Counted from the stretch's first letter, positions 8,448 through 16,357 are shown. The stretch: 64,000 bases of DNA from an uncultured Clostridia bacterium (GCA_937877675.1 CALEIS010000135.1:186001-250000); one strand, 5' to 3'. The notes: generated from the sequence alone by a model not told the origin. Numbers and translations are program-made.

Positions 8448-8531
8448 AGCCTTGGGTCAGATTTGAACTGACGTGCCCATTACGGGTCTCGATTACAAGT
8501 CGAGTGCAATCGACCACTATGCGACCAAGGC
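8448..8531 (-). tRNA. tRNA-Thr(TGT) on a class II scaffold
   Basis: Acceptor GCCTTGG/CCAAGGC, anticodon stem CTCGA/TCGAG with loop CTTGTAA (TGT). It has a long variable arm (CCCGTAATGGG) and a Ser-like D arm (GCATAGTGG), unusual for Thr. It is the only Thr-decoding tRNA I find. Confidence 0.8.
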
Positions 8532-8539
8532 TTTAAGGA

Positions 8540-8612
8540 TTGCAGAGGCAGGACTCGAACCTGCGGTCTTCTGGTTATGAGCCAGATGAGATAACCTCTT
8601 CTCTACCCTGCG
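8540..8612 (-). tRNA. tRNA-fMet(CAT)
   Basis: Anticodon loop CTCATAA; C1-A72 mismatch at the end of the acceptor (CGCAGGG/CTCTGCA) is the hallmark of initiator tRNA. Confidence 0.9.
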
Positions 8613-8621
8613 ATTTATAAA

Positions 8622-9416
8622 TTATTCTATAAAAGTTTTAGCCTTCTTGATTGCTTCTTTTGGATTGTTATACACATCCTTCCAAATCAATCTCAATACT
8701 TCCCATCCATTTTCTTTAAGAAGAGCATCCTTACGCATGTCACGTTCTTTGTAATCTTGAAATCTTTGGTGTTGCTCACCATCAATCTCAATACATTTCT
8801 TCTTAGCAACCCATGCAAAGTCAAGCGAAAATCTTCCAAACGAATATTCTCTAATATAGTCTTTGTCATCAAACTCATTCTCAATAACTGACATAAACCA
8901 TTTTTCAGGGTAAGATGGTTCATTATTCCATCTACTCATGCCAATGTTATGTGCTCTGTTTTCAGAATGTGCTTTCTTCATTGACTCAGAGATTTTGTTT
9001 TTGGTATTATCTGTTAAAGTCTTACCATTACACCAAACTTCAATTTCTCCGTTAGCATATCTTCGTTTTAGTTCTTCACTACCTTTACGAACACTTTCAT
9101 CTGTCTCTTTAGTTAATCCTTTATTCCATGATGTTTTGCCACCATTTTTAGTAAACTCAGGATGGATATTTGCTACATGTTCGTAAAGTTTTGCTCTACT
9201 GCCGAAGCATTCTCCACAATGAACACACTTCCATTTTGCTGCTCGTATGTTTGCTTCGTGAATACTGTTACGATTCACAATAGAGGGTAAATTACTCACA
9301 CGATTCTTAACCTTATTGAGATTGGCTTTTGACCTACAAGACGCAGAACAAAATCTACCAGACCCATAAGAGCCATCATGTTCTTTACCACATACTTCAC
9401 ATTGTTTCATGTTCAT
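8622..9416 (-). CDS. homing-type endonuclease (zinc finger, NUMOD3-like, Vsr/PD-(D/E)XK-like), 264 aa
   Basis: N-terminal zinc-binding motif CEVCGKEHDGSYGSGRFCS, a second finger KCVHCGECF...H...H (C2H2 type), a NUMOD3-like linker (KNKISESMKKAHSEN) and a C-terminal nuclease with LDFAWVAKKKCIEIDGEQH, matching the Vsr-like/DUF559 homing nucleases. Free-standing between tRNA-fMet and the intron-bearing tRNA-Asn. A late-type box precedes it, as in T4 seg genes. Probably a mobile selfish gene that targets tRNA-array DNA. Confidence 0.8.
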   Translation of the reverse strand: MNMKQCEVCGKEHDGSYGSGRFCSASCRSKANLNKVKNRVSNLPSIVNRNSIHEANIRAAKWKCVHCGECFGSRAKLYEHVANIHPEFTKNGGKTSWNKGLTKETDESVRKGSEELKRRYANGEIEVWCNGKTLTDNTKNKISESMKKAHSENRAHNIGMSRWNNEPSYPEKWFMSVIENEFDDKDYIREYSFGRFSLDFAWVAKKKCIEIDGEQHQRFQDYKERDMRKDALLKENGWEVLRLIWKDVYNNPKEAIKKAKTFIE

Positions 9417-9421
9417 ACTAT

Positions 9422-9429
9422 TATTTAGT
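9422..9429 (-). promoter_or_regulatory. late promoter box ACTAAATA
   Basis: Late-type box just upstream of the homing nuclease start at 9416; the same box precedes the other two array nucleases. Confidence 0.5.
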
Positions 9430-9471
9430 TGAATGGAAAATGCAGGGGACTAAAACTTTTACTTTTTTAAG

Positions 9472-9801
9472 CTCGGGTGGTAGGGGTCGAACCTACGACC
9501 TAGTGATTACCCAAAAGAATGATAAATGTTTTATCTTTCTTCCGTGGACTTTCTCTTCATCATGCCATCAATGATGGTTTAGATGCACCGTGTAAAGTCT
9601 CTGCACATAAAAGAACGATTGCTCGTTCAATCTTGCTCAGGATTGGGATAAGATTTATAGGCACTTATCCGTTCCCTGACTTAGCGATGTTTTCACCTCA
9701 AAGTTTCCAATGAAGGCTGCCTGTGCCTCGATTATTGCATAACACGCTTATAATCAACATGTTCTGACAGTCACCCGCTCGTTCCACTGAGCTACACCCG
9801 A
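9472..9801 (-). tRNA. tRNA-Asn(GTT) split by an intron
   Basis: Exon 1 (9801-9767) gives TCGGGTG TA GCTC...GAGC and GGTGA CTGT; exon 2 (9509-9472) gives TAA TCACT, the T arm and CACCCGA. Joined, the anticodon loop is CTGTTAA, standard for tRNA-Asn(GTT), an otherwise missing tRNA. An alternative junction would give GGT. Confidence 0.8.
9510..9766 (-). other. group I intron in tRNA-Asn anticodon loop, about 257 nt
   Basis: The insert follows a U of the anticodon and ends in G, as group I introns do. Core-like motifs are present on the minus strand: AATCCTGAGCAAG (P4-P6 side) and GCAGAGACTTTACACGG (P7 side), like the cyanobacterial tRNA-Leu intron. No ORF inside. Pairing elements were judged by eye only. 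Confidence 0.75.
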
Positions 9802-10077
9802 ATTAGTTATTTCACTATCTTTTAATTTACTTTCATCTGCTGTCAAGAACTATTATACATCAGTTCTATTCATTAGATGGAATCTGTGTCAGATTCATTG
9901 TCGAGAGCCGTTTGTCCCTCTTTTATTATTTATACTTTTGAGGTCAGAAAGATTGAAGATTTTGTAAGTTTTTTATCTTTTTTCTTTCTTGTTGCTCGCA
10001 ACACCATTATTATATCATAGTTCTGTTCGTTGTCAAGCATTTTTTCATAATTTTTTGAAAAAAGTTTGAAAAAGTTT
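9802..10077. other. intergenic region with two promoters
   Basis: No ORF of note. Contains TATAAT at 9852-9857 with the AGAACTGATG spacer element (weak -35) ahead of tRNA-Asn, and the early promoter at 10009. Confidence 0.5.
10009..10036 (-). promoter_or_regulatory. early promoter TTGACA-16-TATAAT
   Basis: -35 TTGACA 10031-10036, -10 TATAAT 10009-10014; spacer AGAACTATGA, nearly identical to the promoter at 11295. Reads into the tRNA-Asn segment. Confidence 0.7.
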
Positions 10078-10275
10078 TCAAGCTAGAAGTTTCAAGAAAA
10101 ATGCTAAACCGTAACAGATGTAGATTTTATAATGAAGTGATTTCATTGACTCTTCTATTTCATCAGGGGAAACACCAAACTCTTCAATAAGTCTGTCAGT
10201 GCTTTTCCACGTTCTCCATAGAAGGAATGTGAGCAATAGACCTATACCGATTAGTATGTATGCTATTGTTATCAT
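10078..10275 (-). CDS. small membrane protein, 65 aa
   Basis: N-terminal membrane segment (IAYILIGIGLLLTFLLW), a soluble middle, and a hydrophobic C-terminus. The start overlaps the end of the upstream HNH gene by 4 nt, so it is probably coupled to it. Unknown function. Confidence 0.6.
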   Translation of the reverse strand: MITIAYILIGIGLLLTFLLWRTWKSTDRLIEEFGVSPDEIEESMKSLHYKIYICYGLAFFLKLLA

Positions 10276-11033
10276 TTTATGTTATATTTTTCTTTCCACT
10301 TTCTAACTGCATTATCAGATACTTTGAAATGTCTGCCCAATGCCAACATAGATTTGTGAATTTTCATCGCTTCTCGTAATTCTTCCTCACTTGGTATGTT
10401 TCTTGCGTTCCAATTATCATAACATTTTCTACAACAAAATCTTTTCTGTTTAGTAGAAGATAACTGTTTGTTACATACTTCACAAAAACGTGGTTCTGCT
10501 TCAACTGTTACTTTTTTCTCCCTTGGTTTTCTCACAGGTTTTTCAATAGTTGGTGTAATCTTCTTTACAACTTTTGCTTTTTCCTTATGAGAAATTGTAT
10601 TTGCACCTCTGTAATGTTCTGTTAATGCGTGACAATTAGGACAAACAATCTGTAAGTTCTCAAATGAGTTATCCAAACGATTGCCGTTCTTATGATGTAG
10701 TTCAAGTGGTATCTCTACACCTTGCCACTCTTTCAAGCCACATACTTCACATACTTTTTCTTTAAGATTGAATTGGAAAATTCGTCTTTTGAGATGATAA
10801 CTTGATAACATTTTTTCACCTCTAAAAACTTTTTCCAAATCTTCCCTAGTAAAAGATTGACTTGAAACTTTTTTACATCCCCTTCCCCCTTGATTTGGTT
10901 GAAAACACCCATACTTTTTAGCAAGGCGTGCAAATGCGTTATACGAAATTCCTAACGAACCTGCTGCACCTGTTATAGTTTTTCTTTCTTCAAGTGCTTC
11001 TCGTATTATGTTTTCTTCTATATCGTATGCCAT
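10272..11033 (-). CDS. HNH homing endonuclease with HTH domains, 253 aa
   Basis: N-terminal helix-turn-helix (ITGAAGSLGISYNAFARLAK), central HNH nuclease (LELHHKNGNRLDNSFENLQ then CPNCH), a zinc ribbon (CEVCNKQLSSTKQKRFCCRKC) and a C-terminal HTH (ALGRHFKVSDNAVRKW). Typical phage mobile HNH gene inserted in the tRNA array. Late-type box upstream. Confidence 0.85.
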   Translation of the reverse strand: MAYDIEENIIREALEERKTITGAAGSLGISYNAFARLAKKYGCFQPNQGGRGCKKVSSQSFTREDLEKVFRGEKMLSSYHLKRRIFQFNLKEKVCEVCGLKEWQGVEIPLELHHKNGNRLDNSFENLQIVCPNCHALTEHYRGANTISHKEKAKVVKKITPTIEKPVRKPREKKVTVEAEPRFCEVCNKQLSSTKQKRFCCRKCYDNWNARNIPSEEELREAMKIHKSMLALGRHFKVSDNAVRKWKEKYNIK

Positions 11034-11038
11034 ACACT

Positions 11039-11046
11039 TATTTAGT
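11039..11046 (-). promoter_or_regulatory. late promoter box ACTAAATA
   Basis: Late-type box 5 nt upstream of the HNH start at 11033. Confidence 0.45.
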
Positions 11047-11099
11047 GCTAAACATTCCGCAAGGGTTCAGATTTATGTAAATTATTGATTTTTATTGAG

Positions 11100-11183
11100 T
11101 ATCACGGATGGGACTTGAACCCATACGCTCCGAAGAGCAACGGTTTTTAAGACCGTTTTGGCTACCGATTACAACACCGTGAC
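11100..11183 (-). tRNA. tRNA-Leu(TAA)
   Basis: Class II tRNA; anticodon stem ACGGT/ACCGT, loop CTTAAAA, variable arm GCTCTTCGGAGC, acceptor GTCACGG/CCGTGAT. Confidence 0.9.
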
Positions 11184-11191
11184 ATTAGTTA

Positions 11192-11275
11192 TAGGGCAAG
11201 TGGGACTCGAACCCACACGAGATTTCTCTCATCGCATTTTGAGTGCGACATGACTACCAATTCCATCATCACCCC
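11192..11275 (-). tRNA. tRNA-Leu(CAA)
   Basis: Class II; stem TCGCA/TGCGA with loop CTCAAAA; acceptor GGGGTGA/TTGCCCT. Confidence 0.9.
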
Positions 11276-11294
11276 ATTTCGTGTTGACGAGACT

Positions 11295-11322
11295 ATTATA
11301 TCATAGTTCTGTTCGTTGTCAA
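11295..11322 (-). promoter_or_regulatory. early promoter TTGACA-16-TATAAT
   Basis: -35 TTGACA 11317-11322, -10 TATAAT 11295-11300, spacer with AGAACTATGA. Drives the two tRNA-Leu genes. Confidence 0.75.
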
Positions 11323-11336
11323 CACTTTTTTTGAAA

Positions 11337-11363
11337 TAAGGGGTAGTTTTTTCTACCCCTTGT
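11337..11363. terminator. intrinsic terminator
   Basis: AAGGGGTAG and CTACCCCTT pair around A6; lies after the small lipoprotein gene. Confidence 0.6.
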
Positions 11364-11388
11364 AATCGCACGCAACAGGTCTTTTTAT

Positions 11389-11511
11389 TTACTTCTTCAC
11401 AGGAAGAATCTTGACAGGAGCATCCTTCTCCGTCTGAATCTTCTGCTGTTGCTGCTGCTGACAAGCCACAAGGGCAAGTCCCATCATCGTCATTACCATT
11501 ACTGTCTTCAT
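11389..11511 (-). CDS. small lipoprotein, 40 aa
   Basis: MKTVMVMTMMGLALVACQQQ: signal peptide with lipobox LVAC, then a Gln-rich and Lys-rich mature part ending PVKILPVKK. Short phage lipoproteins often act in superinfection exclusion, but nothing here proves it. The predicted transcription start falls on the ATG. An overlapping TTG-initiated frame is a shadow. Confidence 0.6.
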   Translation of the reverse strand: MKTVMVMTMMGLALVACQQQQQQKIQTEKDAPVKILPVKK

Positions 11512-11517
11512 AAGATT

Positions 11518-11546
11518 ATTATACATCAGTTCTTTTTTCTTCACCA
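11518..11546 (-). promoter_or_regulatory. early promoter, -10 TATAAT with AGAACT element
   Basis: TATAAT 11518-11523 preceded by AGAACTGATG; -35 weak. Predicted start at 11511, the ATG of the lipoprotein. Confidence 0.5.
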
Positions 11547-12020
11547 CCAATTTGTGAAAATCAATTTATCTGTATTTTCCCAATAGATGTTTCCCAACTT
11601 TCTGACAATTTCTTTGACTTCGCTATAATCATGTTCATCAAATCGTTTCTTACCACATCTCCATCCATTCATAGGAAACAACTTTAATAATTGCTTCTGC
11701 ACATCTTCGTCAACTTTCTCAAGAATAGTAGTGAGGTCATTATATATGCTAACTGGTTCGTTCCTTATTGCATCATCTACTAGGTCAATGGCAAGTTGGC
11801 AATCCTTGAGTAGTGCATCAATGTCTTCCTTGTCAACCAAGTAATACTCACAGTTATCGACACTGATACCCCAATGTTTATCAAACCACTCCATCAGACA
11901 ATAGTTCTTTCGGAAATAAGCACACTCACTGTCCGTAGAAGTAGTGAAGAGTGTTTCCTTTGTCTTAGGATTGTGAACTTTCTTCTGAGTTACGTAATAA
12001 AAATTTGTATCAAGCCCCAT
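11541..12020 (-). CDS. hypothetical MGLD-type protein, 159 aa
   Basis: Start taken at ATG 12020 (MGLDTNFYYVTQKK) because it matches the MGLD-type opening of the paralogue at 12648-13133; it overlaps the upstream stop by 11 nt. Both have a central DNxxYY/W-type region. MGLD-type proteins are common in phages and plasmids without known function. Confidence 0.65.
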   Translation of the reverse strand: MGLDTNFYYVTQKKVHNPKTKETLFTTSTDSECAYFRKNYCLMEWFDKHWGISVDNCEYYLVDKEDIDALLKDCQLAIDLVDDAIRNEPVSIYNDLTTILEKVDEDVQKQLLKLFPMNGWRCGKKRFDEHDYSEVKEIVRKLGNIYWENTDKLIFTNWW

Positions 12021-12282
12021 AACTATCTTTCTTCTTAGAGTCAATGTAAGTATAAGCGAAATCAATACCAATACATGCACCAAGGATAGCACAAATAATT
12101 AAATCAAACATTGTAATTAGTTCCTTATCATGGACGATGTAGATAACTATTGACATAGTAGTGAGCAACTTGATAACAAACCACTTCCAAGGATTATTCT
12201 CACGCCAATACTCACAGAACATAATCATACCTAATTCCACGGTCAGTAGAATTCCAATAATAATTAGCAGAATAGTATTCAT
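12010..12282 (-). CDS. membrane protein, 90 aa
   Basis: Starts MNTILLIIIGILLTVELG; three hydrophobic segments and a cytoplasmic KKK tail. Overlaps both neighbours slightly, so part of a tight early operon. Unknown function. Confidence 0.65.
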   Translation of the reverse strand: MNTILLIIIGILLTVELGMIMFCEYWRENNPWKWFVIKLLTTMSIVIYIVHDKELITMFDLIICAILGACIGIDFAYTYIDSKKKDSYGA

Positions 12283-12593
12283 TTCTCTTCCTCCTTCTTC
12301 CAATTCTCAATCACCTCATCAAAGTGCTTGGAAAACGCTTTCTTTATATATGAGTGAAGCGTCCACTTGCCAATAAGGGTATTGAAGCAGACAACGAACT
12401 TATTATTCTTATATATAGAAATTTTGCCACAGAGAGAGCATTCGTGAAGAGCAATACCCAAGGTCTGACCATCTTCCGTCATAAACTCATAGAGTTCGTA
12501 ATGATGAAGGGTTTTACCATAACCAAAGGTCTGATAATTCACTGCCTTGAACTTAGTCTCTTCAAGGAACTTTTTGATTGTATTAATGTTCAT
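12279..12593 (-). CDS. hypothetical protein, 104 aa
   Basis: MNINTIKKFLEETKFK; a CSLCGK segment could bind metal. Overlaps 12010-12282 by 4 nt (ATGA type). No family recognised. Confidence 0.6.
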   Translation of the reverse strand: MNINTIKKFLEETKFKAVNYQTFGYGKTLHHYELYEFMTEDGQTLGIALHECSLCGKISIYKNNKFVVCFNTLIGKWTLHSYIKKAFSKHFDEVIENWKKEEEK

Positions 12594-12647
12594 ACGAGAT
12601 AAAAACGGTGAGTAACCAAATGAATAAAACAAATAGGATACATAAAA

Positions 12648-13133
12648 TTAGTAAGAAGCAAGGTAAGTAATTAGTTCATCATCCTTCATTTTCTTGAGGA
12701 GATTCATGATACCATTGATAAGGTCTGCCATCATTGTTCCATCTTCGTCACCAAAGATGTTCACAGCATTGTGACAATTTCCATAACGAAGTTCCTTATC
12801 AAAAACCTTGAGGAATACACGTCCTGCTACATAATACTCACGATGAAGCACATCATTAGGAAGCTCTTTCTCCTCTGCATTCGTCATGTCATCATAAGCC
12901 ACCATTGCAGCCTTATGAATGTTCATGACACTTTCCAAGAGATATGCAACCATATAAATTACATCATTCTTGGTGAAAATGTACTTACCCTCAACCTCAG
13001 TTCTCTTACCAAACCTGACAAAGAGGTCATGAAGGTCACGCTGACCACGCCAATACAAGCACCGATTGTCATCACCTTCAAAGTTGATGTCATTATGATG
13101 CTTACTGTTATACATGTACATGTCTAATCCCAT
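12648..13133 (-). CDS. MGLD-type hypothetical protein, 161 aa
   Basis: Starts MGLDMYMYNSKHHND, with CLYWRGQRDLHDLF near residue 30, the layout of the widespread phage MGLDMYL family of unknown function. Related at its N-terminus to 11541-12020. Ends 6 nt after the next gene's region; same early operon. Confidence 0.7.
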   Translation of the reverse strand: MGLDMYMYNSKHHNDINFEGDDNRCLYWRGQRDLHDLFVRFGKRTEVEGKYIFTKNDVIYMVAYLLESVMNIHKAAMVAYDDMTNAEEKELPNDVLHREYYVAGRVFLKVFDKELRYGNCHNAVNIFGDEDGTMMADLINGIMNLLKKMKDDELITYLASY

Positions 13134-13138
13134 AATCT

Positions 13139-13336
13139 TTAAGCGTAATAAGTTGTATTATCAATGGCTGCATGCTCAAAGCATTCATTCACATACTTTG
13201 TAGCGTCATCAATAAGAGTTTCATCTTCTTCAACGGCAAGGATAATCTTGGCAACCACATCGAGAGCATCAAACTCATTCTTGGTCTTACCAATCATATC
13301 CACGAACTTCTGTAACTTTTCGTATCCTTCGCACAT
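13139..13336 (-). CDS. hypothetical protein, 65 aa
   Basis: Start set at ATG 13336 (MCEGYEKLQKF) because the longer frame runs through the -10 box. Leader of about 15 nt with GGAAAG, one of the few early genes with a Shine-Dalgarno-like sequence. Acidic, helical. Unknown function. Confidence 0.6.
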   Translation of the reverse strand: MCEGYEKLQKFVDMIGKTKNEFDALDVVAKIILAVEEDETLIDDATKYVNECFEHAAIDNTTYYA

Positions 13337-13357
13337 AAGCTTTATCTTTCCACGAGA

Positions 13358-13386
13358 ATTATACACGAAATTCTAATTTAGGTCAA
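13358..13386 (-). promoter_or_regulatory. early promoter TTGACC-17-TATAAT
   Basis: -35 TTGACC 13381-13386, -10 TATAAT 13358-13363; spacer AGAATTTCGTG. Reads into 13336-11541. Confidence 0.8.
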
Positions 13387-13392
13387 GACTTT

Positions 13393-13905
13393 TTATACAA
13401 TTCCGTGAAAATTCTTGTGATTATCGTAATAATTCTGCTTATAGAAATTGAAAAAACCTACGCTTTCATGAGGAAAATAATCTCCTCCACTAAATTGAGA
13501 TATACCCTCATCACATGTATCCACAAAATGTTCCATAGAAACGAGTGAAGTCAACAAAGGCATACACTCTTTAATAATTGCTTCGTGGTATTTTTTATCT
13601 TTTCTAGGACGTGGACGCTCAATCGCCATGTATAATACCAATTCTTCAGCATCATCCCAACTTTCAGCATCTTCACTAATTATACCAAGACCATCTTCAT
13701 CATCAATCCATTTATGAAGAGTTGCAGCGATACGAATATTTACAGGAAGATTACCATTATGATAATCAGCACACATTTTATCATTGATTGCATCACAAAT
13801 CATGATTATCTGTTCAATTGTAAACTTATGATTGTCATCCACCTCAAATTCATCAATGTACTCCTCAATCGTTTCAGCAATGTTATTTTCAATAAGGTCT
13901 ATCAT
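13393..13905 (-). CDS. hypothetical acidic protein, 170 aa
   Basis: Start ATG 13905 (MIDLIENNIAETIEEY), 3 nt after the predicted transcription start. Predicted helical, acidic (EYIDEFEVDDNH). No family recognised. Confidence 0.65.
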   Translation of the reverse strand: MIDLIENNIAETIEEYIDEFEVDDNHKFTIEQIIMICDAINDKMCADYHNGNLPVNIRIAATLHKWIDDEDGLGIISEDAESWDDAEELVLYMAIERPRPRKDKKYHEAIIKECMPLLTSLVSMEHFVDTCDEGISQFSGGDYFPHESVGFFNFYKQNYYDNHKNFHGIV

Positions 13906-13914
13906 AACACGGAC

Positions 13915-13943
13915 AAAATACACTAATCTGTAATTCAAGTCAA
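13915..13943 (-). promoter_or_regulatory. early promoter TTGACT-17-TATTTT
   Basis: -35 TTGACT 13938-13943, -10 TATTTT 13915-13920, 17-nt spacer, followed by GTCCGTG as at 34248 and 15601. Confidence 0.6.
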
Positions 13944-14818
13944 GACTTTTTTACAAAATATTGAGAAAAATCTTTCACACAATTTACATCAACCATGTGA
14001 CATTGACATTCGTAACCATCCATAGGAGTGATAGTGAATTCCAAGTTCTTATGATAATGTCCCATGAACCAATGTTTAGGAGTAAGATAGCAAGCCATGT
14101 CTGTCAATTCCTCTTGTTCCCTGGCCAGGTCATTCTTCAATTCCTTATCCATCACTAGGAACTTATCACAGTTACTATTGAATACAATACCGTTGGGAAT
14201 AGGGCCTGTGTGTCCAATAATGAAATCAAACTGATAAGAATTCTTATAATTATCCCAAGGGTCAATGTAATCAAAACTTGCCCAATAGTTCTGACCTTCC
14301 TTCATCAACATTCTGTTCAAGGAAATTGCACCACCAAATACAAAACCTCTATAACCTCTGTATTCAATAATTCCCTTGTTCATAGGGAAGATGGTAGTGA
14401 AATGTAAGGCATAGTATTCTTGTGTATGATAATAAGCACAATCATGATTACCTCTGATAAAGTATGCTATGCAGTTTCGCTCCCTAAAAAGATTATCAAG
14501 TTTACGGTATTGTCTCCATGAATCATCATAGAGCATTACTTGGTCTCCAAGCATAATGAAAACACAATCACGATAATCATTTTCGAGAAGTTCCTCTTTG
14601 AAGCGTTTGTAGTTACCATGCAAGTCTCCAACTAAGAAGATTTGCTTATCGTCAGGGATTGTGTATGTCAAGATATAATTATTTACATTATAAGCATCAT
14701 TTATACCTACAATGTCAAACTCATCAACACTAATACAAGGTTTGGGTAACTCCTCTAAAGGAATTACCTTACCCAAGTGTTGCAAATCTCTCTTATAACT
14801 GTTCCAATCTATTAACAT
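13940..14818 (-). CDS. calcineurin-like metallophosphoesterase, 292 aa
   Basis: The metal-binding motifs appear in order: GDLHGNY, LGDQVML, RGNHDCAYY, GHTGP and GHYH. These are the signatures of dinuclear metallophosphoesterases (protein phosphatase, Ap4A or nuclease subfamilies). Similar to 37580-38392 in the same phage. Substrate unknown. Ends in the promoter that drives 13905. Confidence 0.85.
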   Translation of the reverse strand: MLIDWNSYKRDLQHLGKVIPLEELPKPCISVDEFDIVGINDAYNVNNYILTYTIPDDKQIFLVGDLHGNYKRFKEELLENDYRDCVFIMLGDQVMLYDDSWRQYRKLDNLFRERNCIAYFIRGNHDCAYYHTQEYYALHFTTIFPMNKGIIEYRGYRGFVFGGAISLNRMLMKEGQNYWASFDYIDPWDNYKNSYQFDFIIGHTGPIPNGIVFNSNCDKFLVMDKELKNDLAREQEELTDMACYLTPKHWFMGHYHKNLEFTITPMDGYECQCHMVDVNCVKDFSQYFVKKS

Positions 14819-15105
14819 TTTATCATCTTTACTGAGTTCATAGGAACACGTACTTTAGTTCCATCCTGAAGTTTTACGAGAACATGAGAAGCAGACCATT
14901 GCCAACTATCTACAAGTTCCACATTCTTTGCCACATTATCAGTCTCAATAATAGCATACACAGGATAACCTTTACTTAAAGCACTCTTAGCACGTGCAAA
15001 CAGTTCCAATGTATCGTAATCTACTTGATAATTATGTTTGAGTCTCTGTAAAACATCCTTGTTGTTATCCATGATGTTATCAATTTCTTGCATGTAATCA
15101 GGCAT
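14812..15105 (-). CDS. hypothetical protein, 97 aa
   Basis: MPDYMQEIDNIMDNNK; soluble with a C-terminal beta-rich part (HVLVKLQDGTKVRVPMNSVK). Overlaps the phosphoesterase start and the upstream gene stop, so translationally coupled. Unknown function. Confidence 0.6.
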   Translation of the reverse strand: MPDYMQEIDNIMDNNKDVLQRLKHNYQVDYDTLELFARAKSALSKGYPVYAIIETDNVAKNVELVDSWQWSASHVLVKLQDGTKVRVPMNSVKMIKC

Positions 15106-15310
15106 TGTTTTCTTCCTTTCTATACTCATGGCAAACCAAATTTCCATTGTCAAATGTCATGTGTGAAATTTCGTGGTCTTCTGACTCCTCCCGCAACCAA
15201 TGATTATCCCAATATATTAACTCAAATTCAAAACTCATCTTTTCGAGTTCTTCCTCAGTCTTACTATTGAGAAAATTACGCAGTTCTACTAAGTTTTCAA
15301 TCATTTCCAT
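15098..15310 (-). CDS. hypothetical protein, 70 aa
   Basis: MEMIENLVELRNFLNS; acidic. Its LRNFLN...EEELE segment resembles 54987-55208, suggesting a small paralogous family. Overlaps 14812-15105. Confidence 0.6.
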   Translation of the reverse strand: MEMIENLVELRNFLNSKTEEELEKMSFEFELIYWDNHWLREESEDHEISHMTFDNGNLVCHEYRKEENNA

Positions 15311-15314
15311 AATC

Positions 15315-15572
15315 TTATCCAATGTAATAGTTAGCCAACTCACGAAGTTTGGTAGCAAGTCCTTGCTCAGAACTAACTACGAACTCTACTCCTACAGCCA
15401 CATCATACACAATGTAACCTTCATCCCGCCGATAGGATACCATTACCTCACCCTTGTGGAAAGTAGAGGAAAGCATAGCCTCCAAGTCATCCGTCTGTTC
15501 ATAGACATCAAAACCGTTACGATAAGCATCCCTATGTACAATACTGTCAAAGTTGATTCGATTCATGTTCAT
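15315..15572 (-). CDS. hypothetical protein, 85 aa
   Basis: Start ATG 15572 (MNMNRINFDSIVH), with AAAGGA about 9 nt upstream acting as ribosome-binding site and a 22-nt leader from the promoter at 15601. First gene of the operon 15572-13940. Unknown function. Confidence 0.6.
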   Translation of the reverse strand: MNMNRINFDSIVHRDAYRNGFDVYEQTDDLEAMLSSTFHKGEVMVSYRRDEGYIVYDVAVGVEFVVSSEQGLATKLRELANYYIG

Positions 15573-15600
15573 GTTTGTGTTCCTTTCTTTGTCCACGGAC

Positions 15601-15629
15601 ATTATACACGAATTTATAATCCAAGTCAA
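15601..15629 (-). promoter_or_regulatory. early promoter TTGACT-17-TATAAT
   Basis: -35 TTGACT 15624-15629, -10 TATAAT 15601-15606. Confidence 0.8.
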
Positions 15630-15732
15630 GACTTTTTTGATAAAAATTCAAATAAAAATCCCTCATAGACGAAGAATTATCTATGAGGGATACTGATAGA
15701 CTGTCGCTGGCACAGGCATCTATTAGATGAAA

Positions 15733-15803
15733 TAGTCTCGCAAGGACTCGAACCTTGTCAGAGGGAATCAAAATCCCTAGTGCTACCATTACACCACGAG
15801 ACT
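15733..15803 (-). tRNA. tRNA-Gln(TTG)
   Basis: Stem AGGGA/TCCCT, loop TTTTGAT; acceptor AGTCTCG/CGAGACT. Confidence 0.9.
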
Positions 15804-15814
15804 ATGTTTAGAAG

Positions 15815-15886
15815 GGCGAAGTAAGGGAATTGAACCCTTCTAATCCGAACCACAATCGGAGGTTTTACCACTAAACTAACTTCACC
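15815..15886 (-). tRNA. tRNA-His(GTG)
   Basis: Loop TTGTGGT; extra G(-1) facing C73, the tRNA-His identity feature. Confidence 0.92.
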
Positions 15887-15887
15887 A

Positions 15888-16073
15888 TTACTTTGTGGTT
15901 TGTTCTACAGGAATTTCAATGATGTCCTCAATTACATATACACCACATTCAGGCATATCTCTCAATTCAGGAGCACCTTGTTCACATATGCTTGTACAAC
16001 ATGATGTCAAAGCACACATAATTCCTACAATTGCCATGAAAATTAATACTACTAAAATACCTGTCTTATCCAT
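15888..16073 (-). CDS. small membrane protein, 61 aa
   Basis: MDKTGILVVLIFMAIVGIMC: N-terminal membrane helix with a Cys cluster (CALTSCCTSIC) and an acidic tail. Could be a lipoprotein. A late-type AGTAAATA lies at 16080-16087. Sits between tRNA genes; unknown function. Confidence 0.55.
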   Translation of the reverse strand: MDKTGILVVLIFMAIVGIMCALTSCCTSICEQGAPELRDMPECGVYVIEDIIEIPVEQTTK

Positions 16074-16078
16074 GATTG

Positions 16079-16255
16079 TTATTTACTTTTATTGAATGGT
16101 GCAACTCTTGCAATTGTAATTCTACAACCAACTTCAACAAAGTCTTTCAACATATCGGCAGGAATAACCACACCCTGATTTTTTACATATGCTTCATGTA
16201 GAAACTGATGGAGTGCATCATCACTTCTCAAATCGTAACTTGTAATCTCTTTCAT
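16079..16255 (-). CDS. hypothetical protein, 58 aa
   Basis: Start ATG 16255 (MKEITSYDLRSDD); TATAAT at 16262-16267 puts the transcription start on this ATG. The longer frame would run into tRNA-Gly. Unknown function. Confidence 0.55.
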   Translation of the reverse strand: MKEITSYDLRSDDALHQFLHEAYVKNQGVVIPADMLKDFVEVGCRITIARVAPFNKSK

Positions 16256-16285
16256 GTTTATATTATAACTATGTTCTACAAAAAG

Positions 16286-16357
16286 AGCGGACGATGGGAT
16301 TTGAACCCACGACATTCACCTTGGCAAGGTGACGCTCTACCGCTGAGCTACGTCCGC
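16286..16357 (-). tRNA. tRNA-Gly(GCC)
   Basis: Stem TCACC/GGTGA, loop TTGCCAA; acceptor GCGGACG/CGTCCGC. Confidence 0.92.

Noticed and set aside
11189..11464. 91-codon frame with Cys-rich sequence
   Set aside because: Starts at TTG, runs through a tRNA-Leu and overlaps the lipoprotein frame, which has an ATG on the predicted start site.
15547..15789. 80-codon minus-strand ORF
   Set aside because: Overlaps an early promoter and tRNA-Gln.
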